Shown here one piece after another: positions 17,068 through 27,276 of a DNA stretch of 64,000 nucleotides; positions within the stretch are counted from its first letter, which is position 1, and the number at the start of each line of letters is the position of its first letter. The stretch comes from Cytophagales bacterium (GTDB lineage: Bacteria > Bacteroidota > Bacteroidia > Cytophagales > Spirosomataceae), in the NCBI GenBank assembly GCA_013298025.1, contig JAAFJE010000009.1, positions 62,001 through 126,000 of the forward strand. The letters run 5' to 3'. The notes beneath the pieces are model-generated. The model searched no databases and had not been told where the DNA came from. It saw nothing but the letters and a program-made list of their open reading frames with translations. Made by a program: the position numbers and the translations under genes.

Positions 17068-19137
17068 ATGAAATCTTTAGGCTTATTGTTGCTGTACTTG
17101 GGTATAAGTATGGCAAGTTTTGCACAAAAAACCTTTGTGCTTCCATCACCCGATAATCGTATTGCTTTGCAAGTTCAACTACAAAGCAACGGTATTTTGC
17201 AGTATAGCATTGGGTATCGTCAAAAACAAGTTATCAAGCCATCTTCGCTGGGTTTTAAACTGAGTAAACCTGCTTTTACACTCAAGCATTTTAGGCTGGT
17301 TTCGGCAGATACTGCTACGCATTTTGATACTTGGCAACCGGTTTGGGGAGAAGTAAAGTCAATTACAAACCATTATAAAGAAGTAAAATTGAACTTGAAA
17401 GCCGCTCCTTCCAATGTGTTGGTACAGGTAGTTTTCAGGGTATTTAACGATGGCGTTGGGTTTCGCTATGAATTTCCAGAACAAGCCAATTTCAAACATT
17501 TTATCGTAGCCGACGAATTAACGCAATTTAATTTGGCAGGAAACAACAAAACTTTCTGGATTCCGGGCGATTACGATACCAACGAGTACTTGTACAATAC
17601 CACCAAATTTAGTGAGATTCACGCACTGCCAGCTTCAAATAAAGAAAAAGATATTGCTTTAAAATCGGTCATTGGTGATAATTTTGTTCAAACGCCTTTG
17701 ATGATGAAAACGCCCGAAGGCATTTATGTAAACATCCACGAAGCGGCTTTGGTGAATTATCCAGTAATGCACTTGCAAGCCGACAGACAAAACTTTAAAC
17801 TCCTTTCGCACCTAACGCCCGATGCTGTGGGCAACAAAGCCTATTTACAAACCCCAGCCAAAACACCGTGGAGAACGATTATCATTAGCGATAAAGCGAC
17901 TGATATTTTAGCTTCAAAAACCATTTTGAATTTGAATGAGCCTTCTAAGATTGAAAATACTTCTTGGATAAAACCACAGAAATTTATTGGAATGTGGTGG
18001 GAAATGCACGTGGGAAAAGCTACTTGGGAAAAATCCAGTGGAAAACACGGAGCAAACACAGAAAATGTGAAAAAATACATTGATTTCGCAGCCAATAATG
18101 GCTTCGATGGCGTATTGGTAGAAGGCTGGAACGAAGGTTGGGAGGATTGGTTTGGTAATTGGAAAGAAGATGTTTTTGATTTTGTAACGCCTTATTCTGA
18201 TTATAACCTTGATGCCCTGTTGGCGTATGCCAAGCAACGTGGAGTGCAATTGATTATGCACCATGAAACTTCTGGTTCGGCTATCAACTATGAGCGTCGC
18301 ATTGATAAAGCCTATCAGTTTTTGAATGAAAAAGGAATCAATACCGTAAAAACGGGTTATGTAGGAAGAATTATTCCAAGAGGTGAACACCATGATAGTC
18401 AATGGATGGTCAACCATTATAATCGTGTGGCTGATAAAGCGGTGGAGTATAAAATTATGTTAGAAGCACACGAGTCGGCTCGCCCGACGGGTTTACACCG
18501 TACTTATCCAAACTGGCTTGCCAATGAAGCGGCTCGTGGCAATGAGTTCAACAATGCTCCCACGTTAGGTTTAGTACCCGAACACGAAACGATTTTACCT
18601 TTTACAAGATTGATGGGTGGCCCAATGGATTATACACCGGGTTTTTTCAAAATGAATTTAAACCAGTTTATTCCAGAGCGAACAACCCGTGTGCGTACTA
18701 CTTTGGCAAAACAATTGGCGATGTACGTAACCATGTACAGTCCTTTGCAAATGGTGGGCGATTTGCCCGAAAACCTCAAGTTGCACCCAGATGCGTTGCA
18801 ATTTATCAAGGATGTTCCTGTGGACTGGGATGATACCAAAATCTTAGCCGCCGAGCCAGGCGACTATGTGTTGATTGCCCGCAAACAAAAAGGAAAAGAT
18901 AGTTGGTTTGTGGGTGCGGTAAGTGACGAAAATGCACGCAAACTTACGGTGAATTTTAACTTTTTTCCCAAAGGTGTTAAATATCAAGCCATTATATATA
19001 AAGATGCCGATAATGCTGACTGGAAAACAAATCCCGAAGCGTATCGGATTGAAAAACAAGTGGTCGATAGTTCGACTGTATTAGACCTAAACTTGGCAAA
19101 AGGAGGTGGTTTTGCTATAAGTTTGTTTAAATTGTAG
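17068..19137 (+). CDS. susB: Glycoside hydrolase family 97, SusB-type inverting alpha-glucosidase
   Basis: The 689-residue protein has a cleavable signal (MASFAQ around residue 20), an N-terminal beta-sandwich domain, a (beta/alpha)8 barrel around 300-560 and a C-terminal beta domain. Key glutamates are seen at E400 (MHHET), E469 (LEAHESARPTG), E487 (LANEAARG) and E493 (RGNEFN). Their mutual spacing of 69, 18 and 6 residues equals that of E439, E508, E526 and E532 recalled from Bacteroides SusB. This supports the inverting alpha-glucosidase clade, since the retaining GH97 enzymes replace the catalytic bases. It would release glucose from imported alpha-glucans in the periplasm. The VCBS lipoprotein gene follows after 25 bases, so they are likely co-transcribed. 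Confidence 0.92.
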   Translation: MKSLGLLLLYLGISMASFAQKTFVLPSPDNRIALQVQLQSNGILQYSIGYRQKQVIKPSSLGFKLSKPAFTLKHFRLVSADTATHFDTWQPVWGEVKSITNHYKEVKLNLKAAPSNVLVQVVFRVFNDGVGFRYEFPEQANFKHFIVADELTQFNLAGNNKTFWIPGDYDTNEYLYNTTKFSEIHALPASNKEKDIALKSVIGDNFVQTPLMMKTPEGIYVNIHEAALVNYPVMHLQADRQNFKLLSHLTPDAVGNKAYLQTPAKTPWRTIIISDKATDILASKTILNLNEPSKIENTSWIKPQKFIGMWWEMHVGKATWEKSSGKHGANTENVKKYIDFAANNGFDGVLVEGWNEGWEDWFGNWKEDVFDFVTPYSDYNLDALLAYAKQRGVQLIMHHETSGSAINYERRIDKAYQFLNEKGINTVKTGYVGRIIPRGEHHDSQWMVNHYNRVADKAVEYKIMLEAHESARPTGLHRTYPNWLANEAARGNEFNNAPTLGLVPEHETILPFTRLMGGPMDYTPGFFKMNLNQFIPERTTRVRTTLAKQLAMYVTMYSPLQMVGDLPENLKLHPDALQFIKDVPVDWDDTKILAAEPGDYVLIARKQKGKDSWFVGAVSDENARKLTVNFNFFPKGVKYQAIIYKDADNADWKTNPEAYRIEKQVVDSSTVLDLNLAKGGGFAISLFKL

Positions 19138-19162
19138 TGTTGAAACCAAAGATAGATTTTCG

Positions 19163-22100
19163 ATGAAGAATATTCATAAATTAGCCTTGGCTCTGTTGGT
19201 AGGAGGATGTATGGCTTGTGCTGGTTCTGGCAAAGAACCGCTTTTCGAGTTGATGGATGCAGATGATACAGGCATTGCTTTTGAAAATACGGTAGAAAAT
19301 ACCGAAGATGCCAATATTTTCAATTATCGTAATTTTTACAATGGAGGCGGTGTTGCCGTCGGCGACATCAACAATGATGGCTTGCCTGATGTATTTTTTA
19401 CGGCAAATATGGGTAAAAACAAATTGTACCTCAACAAAGGGAATTTCCAGTTTGAAGATATTTCAGCCAAAGCGGGTATTGAGGAAGCCGACAAATGGAA
19501 TACGGGCGTTGTGATGGTGGACATCAACAACGATGGTTTACTCGATATTTATGTATGTAATGCAGGTTACAGAAAGTTTACGAAGAAGCAAACCAATGCC
19601 CTTTTTATCAACAACGGCAACCTAACTTTCACCGAATCGGCGGCAAAGTATGGCTTAGACGAAGGCGGTTACACTACGCACGCTGCTTTCTTCGACTATG
19701 ATTTAGATGGCGATTTAGATTGCTATATTCTCAACAATAGTTTCATTCCTGTCAATACCTTAAACTATGCCAATAACCGTGAAATGCGTGCCGAAGATTG
19801 GCCCGTAAAAGACTTTTTGAAAGGGGGAGGCGATAAATTATTGAGAAATGACGGTGGCCATTTTCACGATGTTTCAAAAGATGCGGGCATTTTTAGCAGC
19901 TTAATTGGCTTTGGTTTAGGCGTAACCATTGGTGATGCCAACAACGATAATTATCCAGATATTTATGTGTCAAACGATTTTTACGAAAAAGATTATTTAT
20001 ACATTAATCAACAAAACGGTACTTTCAAAGAAGAGATTGAACAACGCATGAAGCACATCAGTTTGGCTTCGATGGGGGCAGATATGGCGGATATAAACAA
20101 TGATGGTTTTGCTGAAATTATCACGACCGATATGCTTCCGAGAGAAGAATATCGCCTCAAAACTACTTCGTCTTTCGATAACCATTATGTTTTTAAACTG
20201 AAAAAAGAACGAGGTTTTTACAACCAATTTCAACAAAATAGTTTACAATTCAACAACCAAAACGGCACGTTTAGTGAAATTGGTAATTACGCTGGCGTAG
20301 CGGCAAGCGATTGGAGTTGGGGGGCGTTGATGTTTGATGCCGACAACGACGGCTACAACGATGTGTATGTCTGCAATGGCATTTATCACGATGTAATCGA
20401 CCAAGATTTTATCGACTTTTTTGCCAACGAATTGGTGCGAAAAATGGAAGCTACAGGCGTAAAAGAAGATTTTCACAAGATTATCGAACAAATGCCTTCC
20501 AACCCCATTCCAAACAATTTTTTTCATAATACTAAAACCTTGCGTTTTGAAGAAAAAGGAAAAGATTTTGGCTTTGAAAAGCCTTCTTTCTCGAATGGAG
20601 CCATGTATGCCGACCTCGACCTCGATGGCGATTTAGATTTATTGGTCAATAATGTGAATATGCCTTGTTTTGTCTATCGCAACAATAGCGAAAAACTGCA
20701 AGCGAAACCTCATTTTTTACAAGTAAAACTCAAAGGAAATACGCCTAATACCTTTGCTGTAGGAGCAAAAGTAGATGTATTTATAGGAAAAGAAATCCAA
20801 ACTCGTTCGGTTATTCCCTCAAGAGGTTTCCAATCGAGTGCCGATTATGTACTGACTTTCGGTTTGGGAACTACGAAAAAAGTAGATTCGTTGGTGGTAA
20901 CTTGGCCCGATACGAAAGTAACGGTAGTGAAAAATCCAAGACTCGACACCTTGGTATCGCTTGATATACAAACGGCACAAAGCTACAAAAAGGCGATTGC
21001 TACGCCTGAAAAAAGCTATTTTACGTCGCTACTCATGGGCTTCGACAAGCACCAAGAGGATGATTACGAAGACTTTTATCAAGAAAAAAACCTGCCAGCA
21101 CAATTATCAAAAGAAGGGCCTAAAGCTGCCGTGGGCGATGTCAATGGCGACGGCTTGGCTGATGTATATGTGGGTGGAGCGAGAGGACAACTAGGGCAAT
21201 TGTACGTACAAACCAAACAAGGTTTTCAAAAAACGGTACAAAAGGCATTCGATTCTTTTATTGATTTTGAAGATACGGCTGTCAGCTTTTTTGATGCCGA
21301 TAACGATGGTGATTTAGATTTGTATGTAGGAAGCGGAGGCAACGAATGGAACGAAGGTGCTACCGAATTGCTCGATAGGTTGTATCTCAACGATGGCAAA
21401 GGAAATTTTAGTTATAAAGCACAAGCCCTTCCTGCCAATATGCTCAATACTTCGGCGGTGTTGGCGTTCGATTATGACAGCGATGGCGACCAAGATTTGT
21501 TGGTTGGCAGTCGCAGTGTGCCACAGCAATATGGTCTTAGTCCGAAGAGTTTTGTATATCAAAACCAAGGCAATGCCACGTTCAAAGATGTAACGGCAAG
21601 TGTAGCTCCCGCTTTATCATCGCTCGGAATGGTGCGTGACATGAGCCTTGCCGACGTGAATAAAGATGGTAAAAAAGACCTTGTAGTCGTTGGCGATTGG
21701 ATGTCGCCCGTAGTTTTGCAAAACAAAGGACGTAGCTTTCAGCCAATGACAACAGGATTAGAAGGCTATACGGGCTTTTGGGGAGTGGTAAAAACCCTAG
21801 ATATTGATGCCGATGGCGACCAAGATTTGGTGCTAGGCAACATGGGTGAAAACTTTACCTTGAAAGCAAATCTTGATGCTCCTTTGAAAATTTGGGTAAA
21901 AGATTTTGATAAAAATGGAAGCATAGATAAAGTATTAAGCAAAACCATCGATGGAAAAGATGTGCCCGTTTTCTTAAAAAGAGAAATGGCAGAGCAATTT
22001 CCAGCCTTGAAAAAGCAAATTTTGCGTCACTCAGAATACGCCACTAAAACCATCCAAGATTTGTTTCCTTCCGATGTGTTGGAAGGAAGTGTCAATAAAA

Positions 22101-22480
22101 CCGTGGCATTTTGTAAGTCGGTTGTAGCCATCAACGACGGCAAAGGGCATTTTACGATACAATATTTGCCAGAAGTCGTACAACTTTCTTGCGTCAACGC
22201 CATCGAAACGACCGATGTCAACCACGATGGCAAGCCAGATTTAATTTTGGGAGGCAATTACACAGGCTTTATTCCACAATTGGGCATGATAGATGCCAGT
22301 CGTGGCAACGTATTGCTCAACAAAGGCAAAGGACAATTTGAAGTCCTTGTCGATGCCAAACATGGTTTTTTGATGAACGGCGAAGTAAAACAAATTTTAC
22401 CTATTACTATCAAACAAAAAGAAAGCTATTTGGCCCTGCTCAATAATCAAGTGCCGATGGTGTTTCAATTAAAGCAATAA
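19163..22480 (+). CDS. VCBS/FG-GAP repeat lipoprotein with ASPIC/UnbV domain (copy 1)
   Basis: The 1105-residue surface lipoprotein has a signal ending near the cysteines in GGCMACAGSG. It is built from many FG-GAP/VCBS beta-propeller repeats with calcium-binding DxDxDG-type loops (DINNDGLPDVF, DYDLDGDLDCYI, DADNDGDLDLYV and others). An ASPIC/UnbV-like segment lies in the middle (GAKVDVFIGKEIQTR, IPSRGFQSSADY, SLVVTWPD). Such proteins are frequent beside SusCD pairs in Cytophagales and probably bind glycan or cell-surface partners; no catalytic site is evident. It is 3 bases from its paralogue downstream and shares its opening pattern EPxFELxxADxTG. Confidence 0.88.
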   Translation: MKNIHKLALALLVGGCMACAGSGKEPLFELMDADDTGIAFENTVENTEDANIFNYRNFYNGGGVAVGDINNDGLPDVFFTANMGKNKLYLNKGNFQFEDISAKAGIEEADKWNTGVVMVDINNDGLLDIYVCNAGYRKFTKKQTNALFINNGNLTFTESAAKYGLDEGGYTTHAAFFDYDLDGDLDCYILNNSFIPVNTLNYANNREMRAEDWPVKDFLKGGGDKLLRNDGGHFHDVSKDAGIFSSLIGFGLGVTIGDANNDNYPDIYVSNDFYEKDYLYINQQNGTFKEEIEQRMKHISLASMGADMADINNDGFAEIITTDMLPREEYRLKTTSSFDNHYVFKLKKERGFYNQFQQNSLQFNNQNGTFSEIGNYAGVAASDWSWGALMFDADNDGYNDVYVCNGIYHDVIDQDFIDFFANELVRKMEATGVKEDFHKIIEQMPSNPIPNNFFHNTKTLRFEEKGKDFGFEKPSFSNGAMYADLDLDGDLDLLVNNVNMPCFVYRNNSEKLQAKPHFLQVKLKGNTPNTFAVGAKVDVFIGKEIQTRSVIPSRGFQSSADYVLTFGLGTTKKVDSLVVTWPDTKVTVVKNPRLDTLVSLDIQTAQSYKKAIATPEKSYFTSLLMGFDKHQEDDYEDFYQEKNLPAQLSKEGPKAAVGDVNGDGLADVYVGGARGQLGQLYVQTKQGFQKTVQKAFDSFIDFEDTAVSFFDADNDGDLDLYVGSGGNEWNEGATELLDRLYLNDGKGNFSYKAQALPANMLNTSAVLAFDYDSDGDQDLLVGSRSVPQQYGLSPKSFVYQNQGNATFKDVTASVAPALSSLGMVRDMSLADVNKDGKKDLVVVGDWMSPVVLQNKGRSFQPMTTGLEGYTGFWGVVKTLDIDADGDQDLVLGNMGENFTLKANLDAPLKIWVKDFDKNGSIDKVLSKTIDGKDVPVFLKREMAEQFPALKKQILRHSEYATKTIQDLFPSDVLEGSVNKTVAFCKSVVAINDGKGHFTIQYLPEVVQLSCVNAIETTDVNHDGKPDLILGGNYTGFIPQLGMIDASRGNVLLNKGKGQFEVLVDAKHGFLMNGEVKQILPITIKQKESYLALLNNQVPMVFQLKQ

Positions 22481-22483
22481 ATC

Positions 22484-25400
22484 ATGCAAAAGCTTAATCG
22501 TTATGTGGGGTATTGTTGGTGTATGGTATTATTGCTTGCCTGTGGCCCCAAAGAACCGTATATGTTTGAACTGCTGGAAGCCGACCAAACAGGGCTAGAT
22601 TTTACCAACGAACTTACGCCAACGAAAGACTTTAATATTTTTCGTTATATGTATTTTTACAATGGCGGAGGCATTGGGGCTGGTGATTTGAACAACGATG
22701 GAAAAATAGACTTGGTGTTTACCGCTAATATCAAAGACAATAAAATTTACCTGAATAAAGGCGAAATGTCGTTTGAAGATGTCACCGAAAAAACCCATTT
22801 CAAAGGTGATAAAGGTTGGTCGAATGGCGTGTCGATTGTTGATATTAACCAAGATGGGATGCTCGATATTTACGTAAGTCAAGTTGGTGATTTTGAGGTA
22901 CTCAAAGGGCATAATTTACTGTTTGTTTGCCAAGAAATCACCGCCGAAGGCATTCCAGTATATGCCGAAAAATCGAAAGAGTACGGATTAGATTTAGTAG
23001 GTTTTGGTACGCAAGCCGCCTTTTTTGATTATGATTTAGACGGCGATTTAGATATGTTCCAACTGAACCATTCGGTACATCAAAATGGTACTTTTGGTTC
23101 AAGAACCCAGTTCAAAGGAACAGTGCATCCCCTTGCTGGAGACCGTTTTTTTAGAAATGATGCTGGAAAATTTGTTGAAATAACGCAACAATCGGGTATT
23201 GCCTCCGATGCTTTGGGCTATGGCTTAGGCGTAGGCTTGGGCGATGTCAACTTCGATGGCTATCCAGATATGTATATTGGCAACGATTTTCATGAAAATG
23301 ATTATTTATACATTAATCAAAAAAACGGTACGTTTAAAGATGACCTAACCGCCCAAATTGGTCATACCAGCCAGTATTCGATGGGCGTTGATGTGGCAGA
23401 TTTGAATAATGATACATGGACAGACATCGTATCGATGGATATGCTACCCTACGACCGAGAAATCTTGAAACGCTCGGAAGGCGACGATTCTTACACGATT
23501 TATCATTATAAAATTCAAGTAGGTTATGGCTATCAATACGCCCGAAACAATGTGCAAATCAATCATGGCAATGGTACTTTTAGTGAAATAGGGTTGTACA
23601 GTAACGTTTTTGCAACCGATTGGTCGTGGTCGCCTTTGTTATTTGATTTTGACAACGATGGGCGTAGAGATTTATTTGTCTCGAATGGGATTCCTAAGCG
23701 AGTAAACGACATGGACTATATCAATTTTATTTCTTCGGAAGAAGTACAAAATAAAATTGACAACAAAGAAATGGATGATAAAGACGTTTCTTTAGATGGT
23801 AAAATTCCAGAAATAAAAATCCCGAATAAGTTCTTCAAAAATACGCCTTCCTTGCGTTTTGAAGACTTGGAAGTACGCATCAAAAACAACCTCAATTCGT
23901 ATTCAAATGGGGCAGTTTATGCCGATTTAGACAACGATGGTGACTTGGATGTTGTTACCAACAATATCAACGATAAGGTGTTTGTTTACAGGAATTTAGC
24001 CGACCAATATGCCCCGCAAGCAGGGCATATCACCTTATCGTTGCAGGGGTCTGCTCAAAACCGTAATGCCATTGGTACAAAAGTATTGGTGTTTAAAGGT
24101 AAAGAGGTGATTTACAGCGAGAAATTTCCTGTAAAAGCCTTTCAAGCAAGCATGGAAATCCCTATGACTATCGGCGTTGGCGATAGCCGTAGCATAGACT
24201 CGATGTATGTGATTTGGCCCGACCAATCGTATCAGAAAATTGACAAAAAGCAAATACAACCTTCGATGCAATGGGCGTATCAAGCCCATTTACCGCATTT
24301 CGATTTTGAAGCATTCAAGCATCAACGTCAAACTGCTGTATCGGTAGAAGATGCCACCCAACAACTCGGACTCAATTTTACCCATCAAGAAATAGACTTC
24401 AACGACTTTGAAAGAGAGGCTTTGATGCCCAATAAATTGTCGTCGGAAGGTCCTGCTTTGGCTGTTGCCGACATCAACCACGATGGGCTAGAAGATGTGT
24501 TTGTTGGCTCGTCGAGAGAAACATTGCCACAAGTATTTTTACAAAAAACGAATGGTAAATTTCAAACACTCGCCCAAAAAGCCTTTGTCCAAGATAGTAT
24601 TTACGAAGAAATTGATGCCCAATGGACCGACATCAACGCCGACGGGCATCTCGATTTGGTCGTTGCCGAAGGAGGAAACCAATATGTTGGGACTTCGCTT
24701 TACAACCAACCTCGGGCGTATTTGAACGATGGCAAAGGAAATTTACAACTACTTCCCGATGCCTTTAAGGATATTTTCGTGCTGGCTTCGAGCATTGAGG
24801 CATTCGATTTTACGGGCGATGGCAAGGCCGATTTGTTTATCGGAGCGAGGGCTGTGGCTGGTTCGTATGGAAAAATGCCTCGTTCGTATTTGTTGCAAAA
24901 CGATGGCAAAGGACATTTTAAAGACGTTACAGCTAGGTATGGTAAAGATTTGCTCGACGGAGGTTTGGTGAAAAATGCAGCGTGCATCGACCTCGACAAA
25001 GATGGCGATAAAGACCTGTTGCTTTCGATGGAATGGGATGGCATTTATCTGCTCGAAAACCAAGGCAAAGGCTTTGTCAAACGTCCTATTACAAGCGAAA
25101 AAGGCTGGTGGAATTTTACCTATACACAAGATTTCGACCTCGATGGCGACCTTGATATAATAGCAGGGAATTTGGGTTTAAATAGCCGTTTAAAAGCTTC
25201 TGCCGCCGAACCCGTCAAGTTGTACGTACATGATTTTGATAAAAACGGCACAACCGACCAACTTTTGACGTATTATTTAGGAGGAAAAGAAATACTTTTT
25301 TCTAATAAAATCGAAACACAAAAACAATTCCCTTTTATGAAAAAGAAGTTTTTGTTAGCCAAAGATTTTGCCAAAGCCGAAATCAATGATTTGGTCGATA

Positions 25401-25795
25401 ACTTGGCGGAGGCACAAGTATTAGAAGCCAATAATTTTCAAAATATGTATTTTGAAAACGACGGCAAAGGAAACTTCATTCCCAAACCATTGCCTTTCAA
25501 AGCCCAATGGACACCGTACTTTGCGGCTCAAATGATTGATGCCAACCACGACAAACTACCCGATGTACTTTTGTTGGGCAACTATTATGATTGCAATGTA
25601 CAAATGGGGCGTTATGATGCCGATTATGGTACGGTTTTGATTAATAAGGGAAAAGGACAATGGGAAACGCAAACCCTAAATATACCTATCAAAGGACAAG
25701 TCAAACGCATTGCACCGATACAAGTGAAAGGCGTAAATTATATGTTGGTTGCCAGAAATAATGATACATTATTAGCTCTAGGCACACCAAAGTAG
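22484..25795 (+). CDS. VCBS/FG-GAP repeat lipoprotein with ASPIC/UnbV domain (copy 2)
   Basis: A 1103-residue paralogue of the preceding gene, with the same layout and nearly the same length. The lipobox is LLLACG. The first repeat reads FYNGGGIGAGDLNNDGKIDLVFTAN, and calcium-loop repeats continue to the C-terminus. The ASPIC/UnbV-like part is visible around GTKVLVFKGKEVIYSEKFPVKAFQAS and MYVIWPDQS. The two copies differ throughout, so the duplication is old. Start is ATG at 22484, three bases after the upstream stop, which indicates one transcript. It is the last gene of the PUL and is followed by a strong terminator. Confidence 0.88.
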   Translation: MQKLNRYVGYCWCMVLLLACGPKEPYMFELLEADQTGLDFTNELTPTKDFNIFRYMYFYNGGGIGAGDLNNDGKIDLVFTANIKDNKIYLNKGEMSFEDVTEKTHFKGDKGWSNGVSIVDINQDGMLDIYVSQVGDFEVLKGHNLLFVCQEITAEGIPVYAEKSKEYGLDLVGFGTQAAFFDYDLDGDLDMFQLNHSVHQNGTFGSRTQFKGTVHPLAGDRFFRNDAGKFVEITQQSGIASDALGYGLGVGLGDVNFDGYPDMYIGNDFHENDYLYINQKNGTFKDDLTAQIGHTSQYSMGVDVADLNNDTWTDIVSMDMLPYDREILKRSEGDDSYTIYHYKIQVGYGYQYARNNVQINHGNGTFSEIGLYSNVFATDWSWSPLLFDFDNDGRRDLFVSNGIPKRVNDMDYINFISSEEVQNKIDNKEMDDKDVSLDGKIPEIKIPNKFFKNTPSLRFEDLEVRIKNNLNSYSNGAVYADLDNDGDLDVVTNNINDKVFVYRNLADQYAPQAGHITLSLQGSAQNRNAIGTKVLVFKGKEVIYSEKFPVKAFQASMEIPMTIGVGDSRSIDSMYVIWPDQSYQKIDKKQIQPSMQWAYQAHLPHFDFEAFKHQRQTAVSVEDATQQLGLNFTHQEIDFNDFEREALMPNKLSSEGPALAVADINHDGLEDVFVGSSRETLPQVFLQKTNGKFQTLAQKAFVQDSIYEEIDAQWTDINADGHLDLVVAEGGNQYVGTSLYNQPRAYLNDGKGNLQLLPDAFKDIFVLASSIEAFDFTGDGKADLFIGARAVAGSYGKMPRSYLLQNDGKGHFKDVTARYGKDLLDGGLVKNAACIDLDKDGDKDLLLSMEWDGIYLLENQGKGFVKRPITSEKGWWNFTYTQDFDLDGDLDIIAGNLGLNSRLKASAAEPVKLYVHDFDKNGTTDQLLTYYLGGKEILFSNKIETQKQFPFMKKKFLLAKDFAKAEINDLVDNLAEAQVLEANNFQNMYFENDGKGNFIPKPLPFKAQWTPYFAAQMIDANHDKLPDVLLLGNYYDCNVQMGRYDADYGTVLINKGKGQWETQTLNIPIKGQVKRIAPIQVKGVNYMLVARNNDTLLALGTPK

Positions 25796-25837
25796 GAGGT
25801 TAGAGCTTACTAGCTTTTGCTGAAACGTGTATCAAAC

Positions 25838-25869
25838 AAAATCCCACGGTGCTACTACCGTGGGATTTT
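25838..25869. terminator. Bidirectional terminator between the PUL and dnaN
   Basis: Perfect 13-bp stem (25838-25850 and 25857-25869, loop GCTACT) with A and T runs on its outer ends. It lies between the convergent VCBS gene and dnaN and can serve both strands. Confidence 0.9.
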
Positions 25870-25897
25870 ATTTGGCAAGTTATTAAAAATAAGCGTC

Positions 25898-27022
25898 TTA
25901 TGCGTAGTGATTCAACATGACAGGCATCACAAGCATGAGCATATCTTCGTTATCTTTGGTTTCGCTAGGAATAATCAGTCCTGCACGGTTGGGTGCAGAC
26001 ATCTCTAGGGCAATCATGTTTGAGCTTAAATTACTCAACATTTCAATCAAAAATTTGGCATTAAATCCAATTTCCATTGGCTCGCCGTCGTAATCACAAA
26101 GCAATTTTTCGTTGGCTTCGTTAGAATAGTCCAAATCTTCTGCCGAAATAATGAGGTCGTTGGCTGCCAATTTCAAGCGAATTTGATGCGTAGTTTTGTT
26201 AGAATAAATCGAAATACGTTTCAACGAACCCAACAATTCTTGGCGGTTGATGGTCAGTACATTAGGATTATTTTTAGGAATAGCATTTTCATAATCAGGA
26301 AAACGCTCGTCGATTAAACGACAAATCATACGCACGTTATTGAAACTAAAAAACGCATTAGCAGCACTGAAATCAGCCGTTACCAAGGTGTTGTCGGAAG
26401 GCAAAGACGATTTCAATAAATTCAAAGCTTTGCGTGGAATAATCATCGTTGACGATTGTTCGGAAGAAATATCGCTTCTTCTGTAGCGAATCAAACGATG
26501 CCCGTCGGTTGCCACAAAATTGGCGTGTTGTTCCGACAACTGCACAAATACCCCCGTCATTGCCGGACGCAGGTCGTCGTTCGATACCGCAAAAATAGTA
26601 TTTGCAATAGCCGAGCCTAATACATCGGCTGGTACTTCTACCGAAAGGCTTTTGGTTACTTGTGGAATTTTAGGAAAATCAATAGGATTTTCGCCTGAAA
26701 TTTTATAGCGACCATTTTCCGTAATAATCTCAGTACCAAAGGTTTCTGTATCTATTTTGAAAGTAATAGGCTGGTCGGGTAAGCCTCTTAATGTATCGAG
26801 CAACAAACGGGCTGGCACTGCAATAGCACCTGTATCGGTAGAATCAACTTCTAAAGTTGTAATCATAACCGTTTGTAGGTCTGATGCCGTTACGATAAGT
26901 TGCGATTGTTCGAGTTGAAACAAAAAGTTCTCTAAAATTGGCACAAGTGGATTGCTTGGAATCACACCGTTGACCGTTGCCAATTGTTTTAATAGAACGG
27001 ATGAGGAAACGATGAATTTCAT
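25898..27022 (-). CDS. dnaN: DNA polymerase III beta sliding clamp
   Basis: The 374-residue protein forms the ring clamp that holds replicative polymerase on DNA. It has the N-terminal MKFIVSSSVLLKQL start, internal blocks FVATDGHRL and MIIPRKALNLL, and the conserved end LMLVMPVML typical of DnaN. The three-domain length is normal. It lies downstream of gldG on the same strand with a 254-base gap, and is not next to dnaA. Two Bacteroidota-like -7 boxes sit about 210 bases upstream. Confidence 0.97.
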   Translation of the reverse strand: MKFIVSSSVLLKQLATVNGVIPSNPLVPILENFLFQLEQSQLIVTASDLQTVMITTLEVDSTDTGAIAVPARLLLDTLRGLPDQPITFKIDTETFGTEIITENGRYKISGENPIDFPKIPQVTKSLSVEVPADVLGSAIANTIFAVSNDDLRPAMTGVFVQLSEQHANFVATDGHRLIRYRRSDISSEQSSTMIIPRKALNLLKSSLPSDNTLVTADFSAANAFFSFNNVRMICRLIDERFPDYENAIPKNNPNVLTINRQELLGSLKRISIYSNKTTHQIRLKLAANDLIISAEDLDYSNEANEKLLCDYDGEPMEIGFNAKFLIEMLSNLSSNMIALEMSAPNRAGLIIPSETKDNEDMLMLVMPVMLNHYA

Positions 27023-27229
27023 TATGAGTATATGCTTAAAATTCAGGAATTAAATACAAACGAAGTTGGCGTGTATAAGTAAATGATTATGCACTTTTAA
27101 ATAATTGATTATCAGGTTTTAAGTACACAATACAATACTTTTACTTATAGGTACACCATGCTATTTTTTACGATAAAAAAACTTATGGTACTAAACAATT
27201 CTTTCGTTGCTTTTGACGAAACAAAGAGC

Positions 27230-27250
27230 CAAAAGTAACATACAAAAGTA
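27230..27250 (-). promoter_or_regulatory. Two possible -7 boxes upstream of dnaN
   Basis: Read on the minus strand, TACTTTTG occurs twice (27230-27237 and 27243-27250). Both match TAnnTTTG. They would give dnaN a leader of roughly 200 bases. No good -33 element was seen. Confidence 0.3.
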
Positions 27251-27276
27251 CAAATTAGGCTTGAATAAACCTGCTA

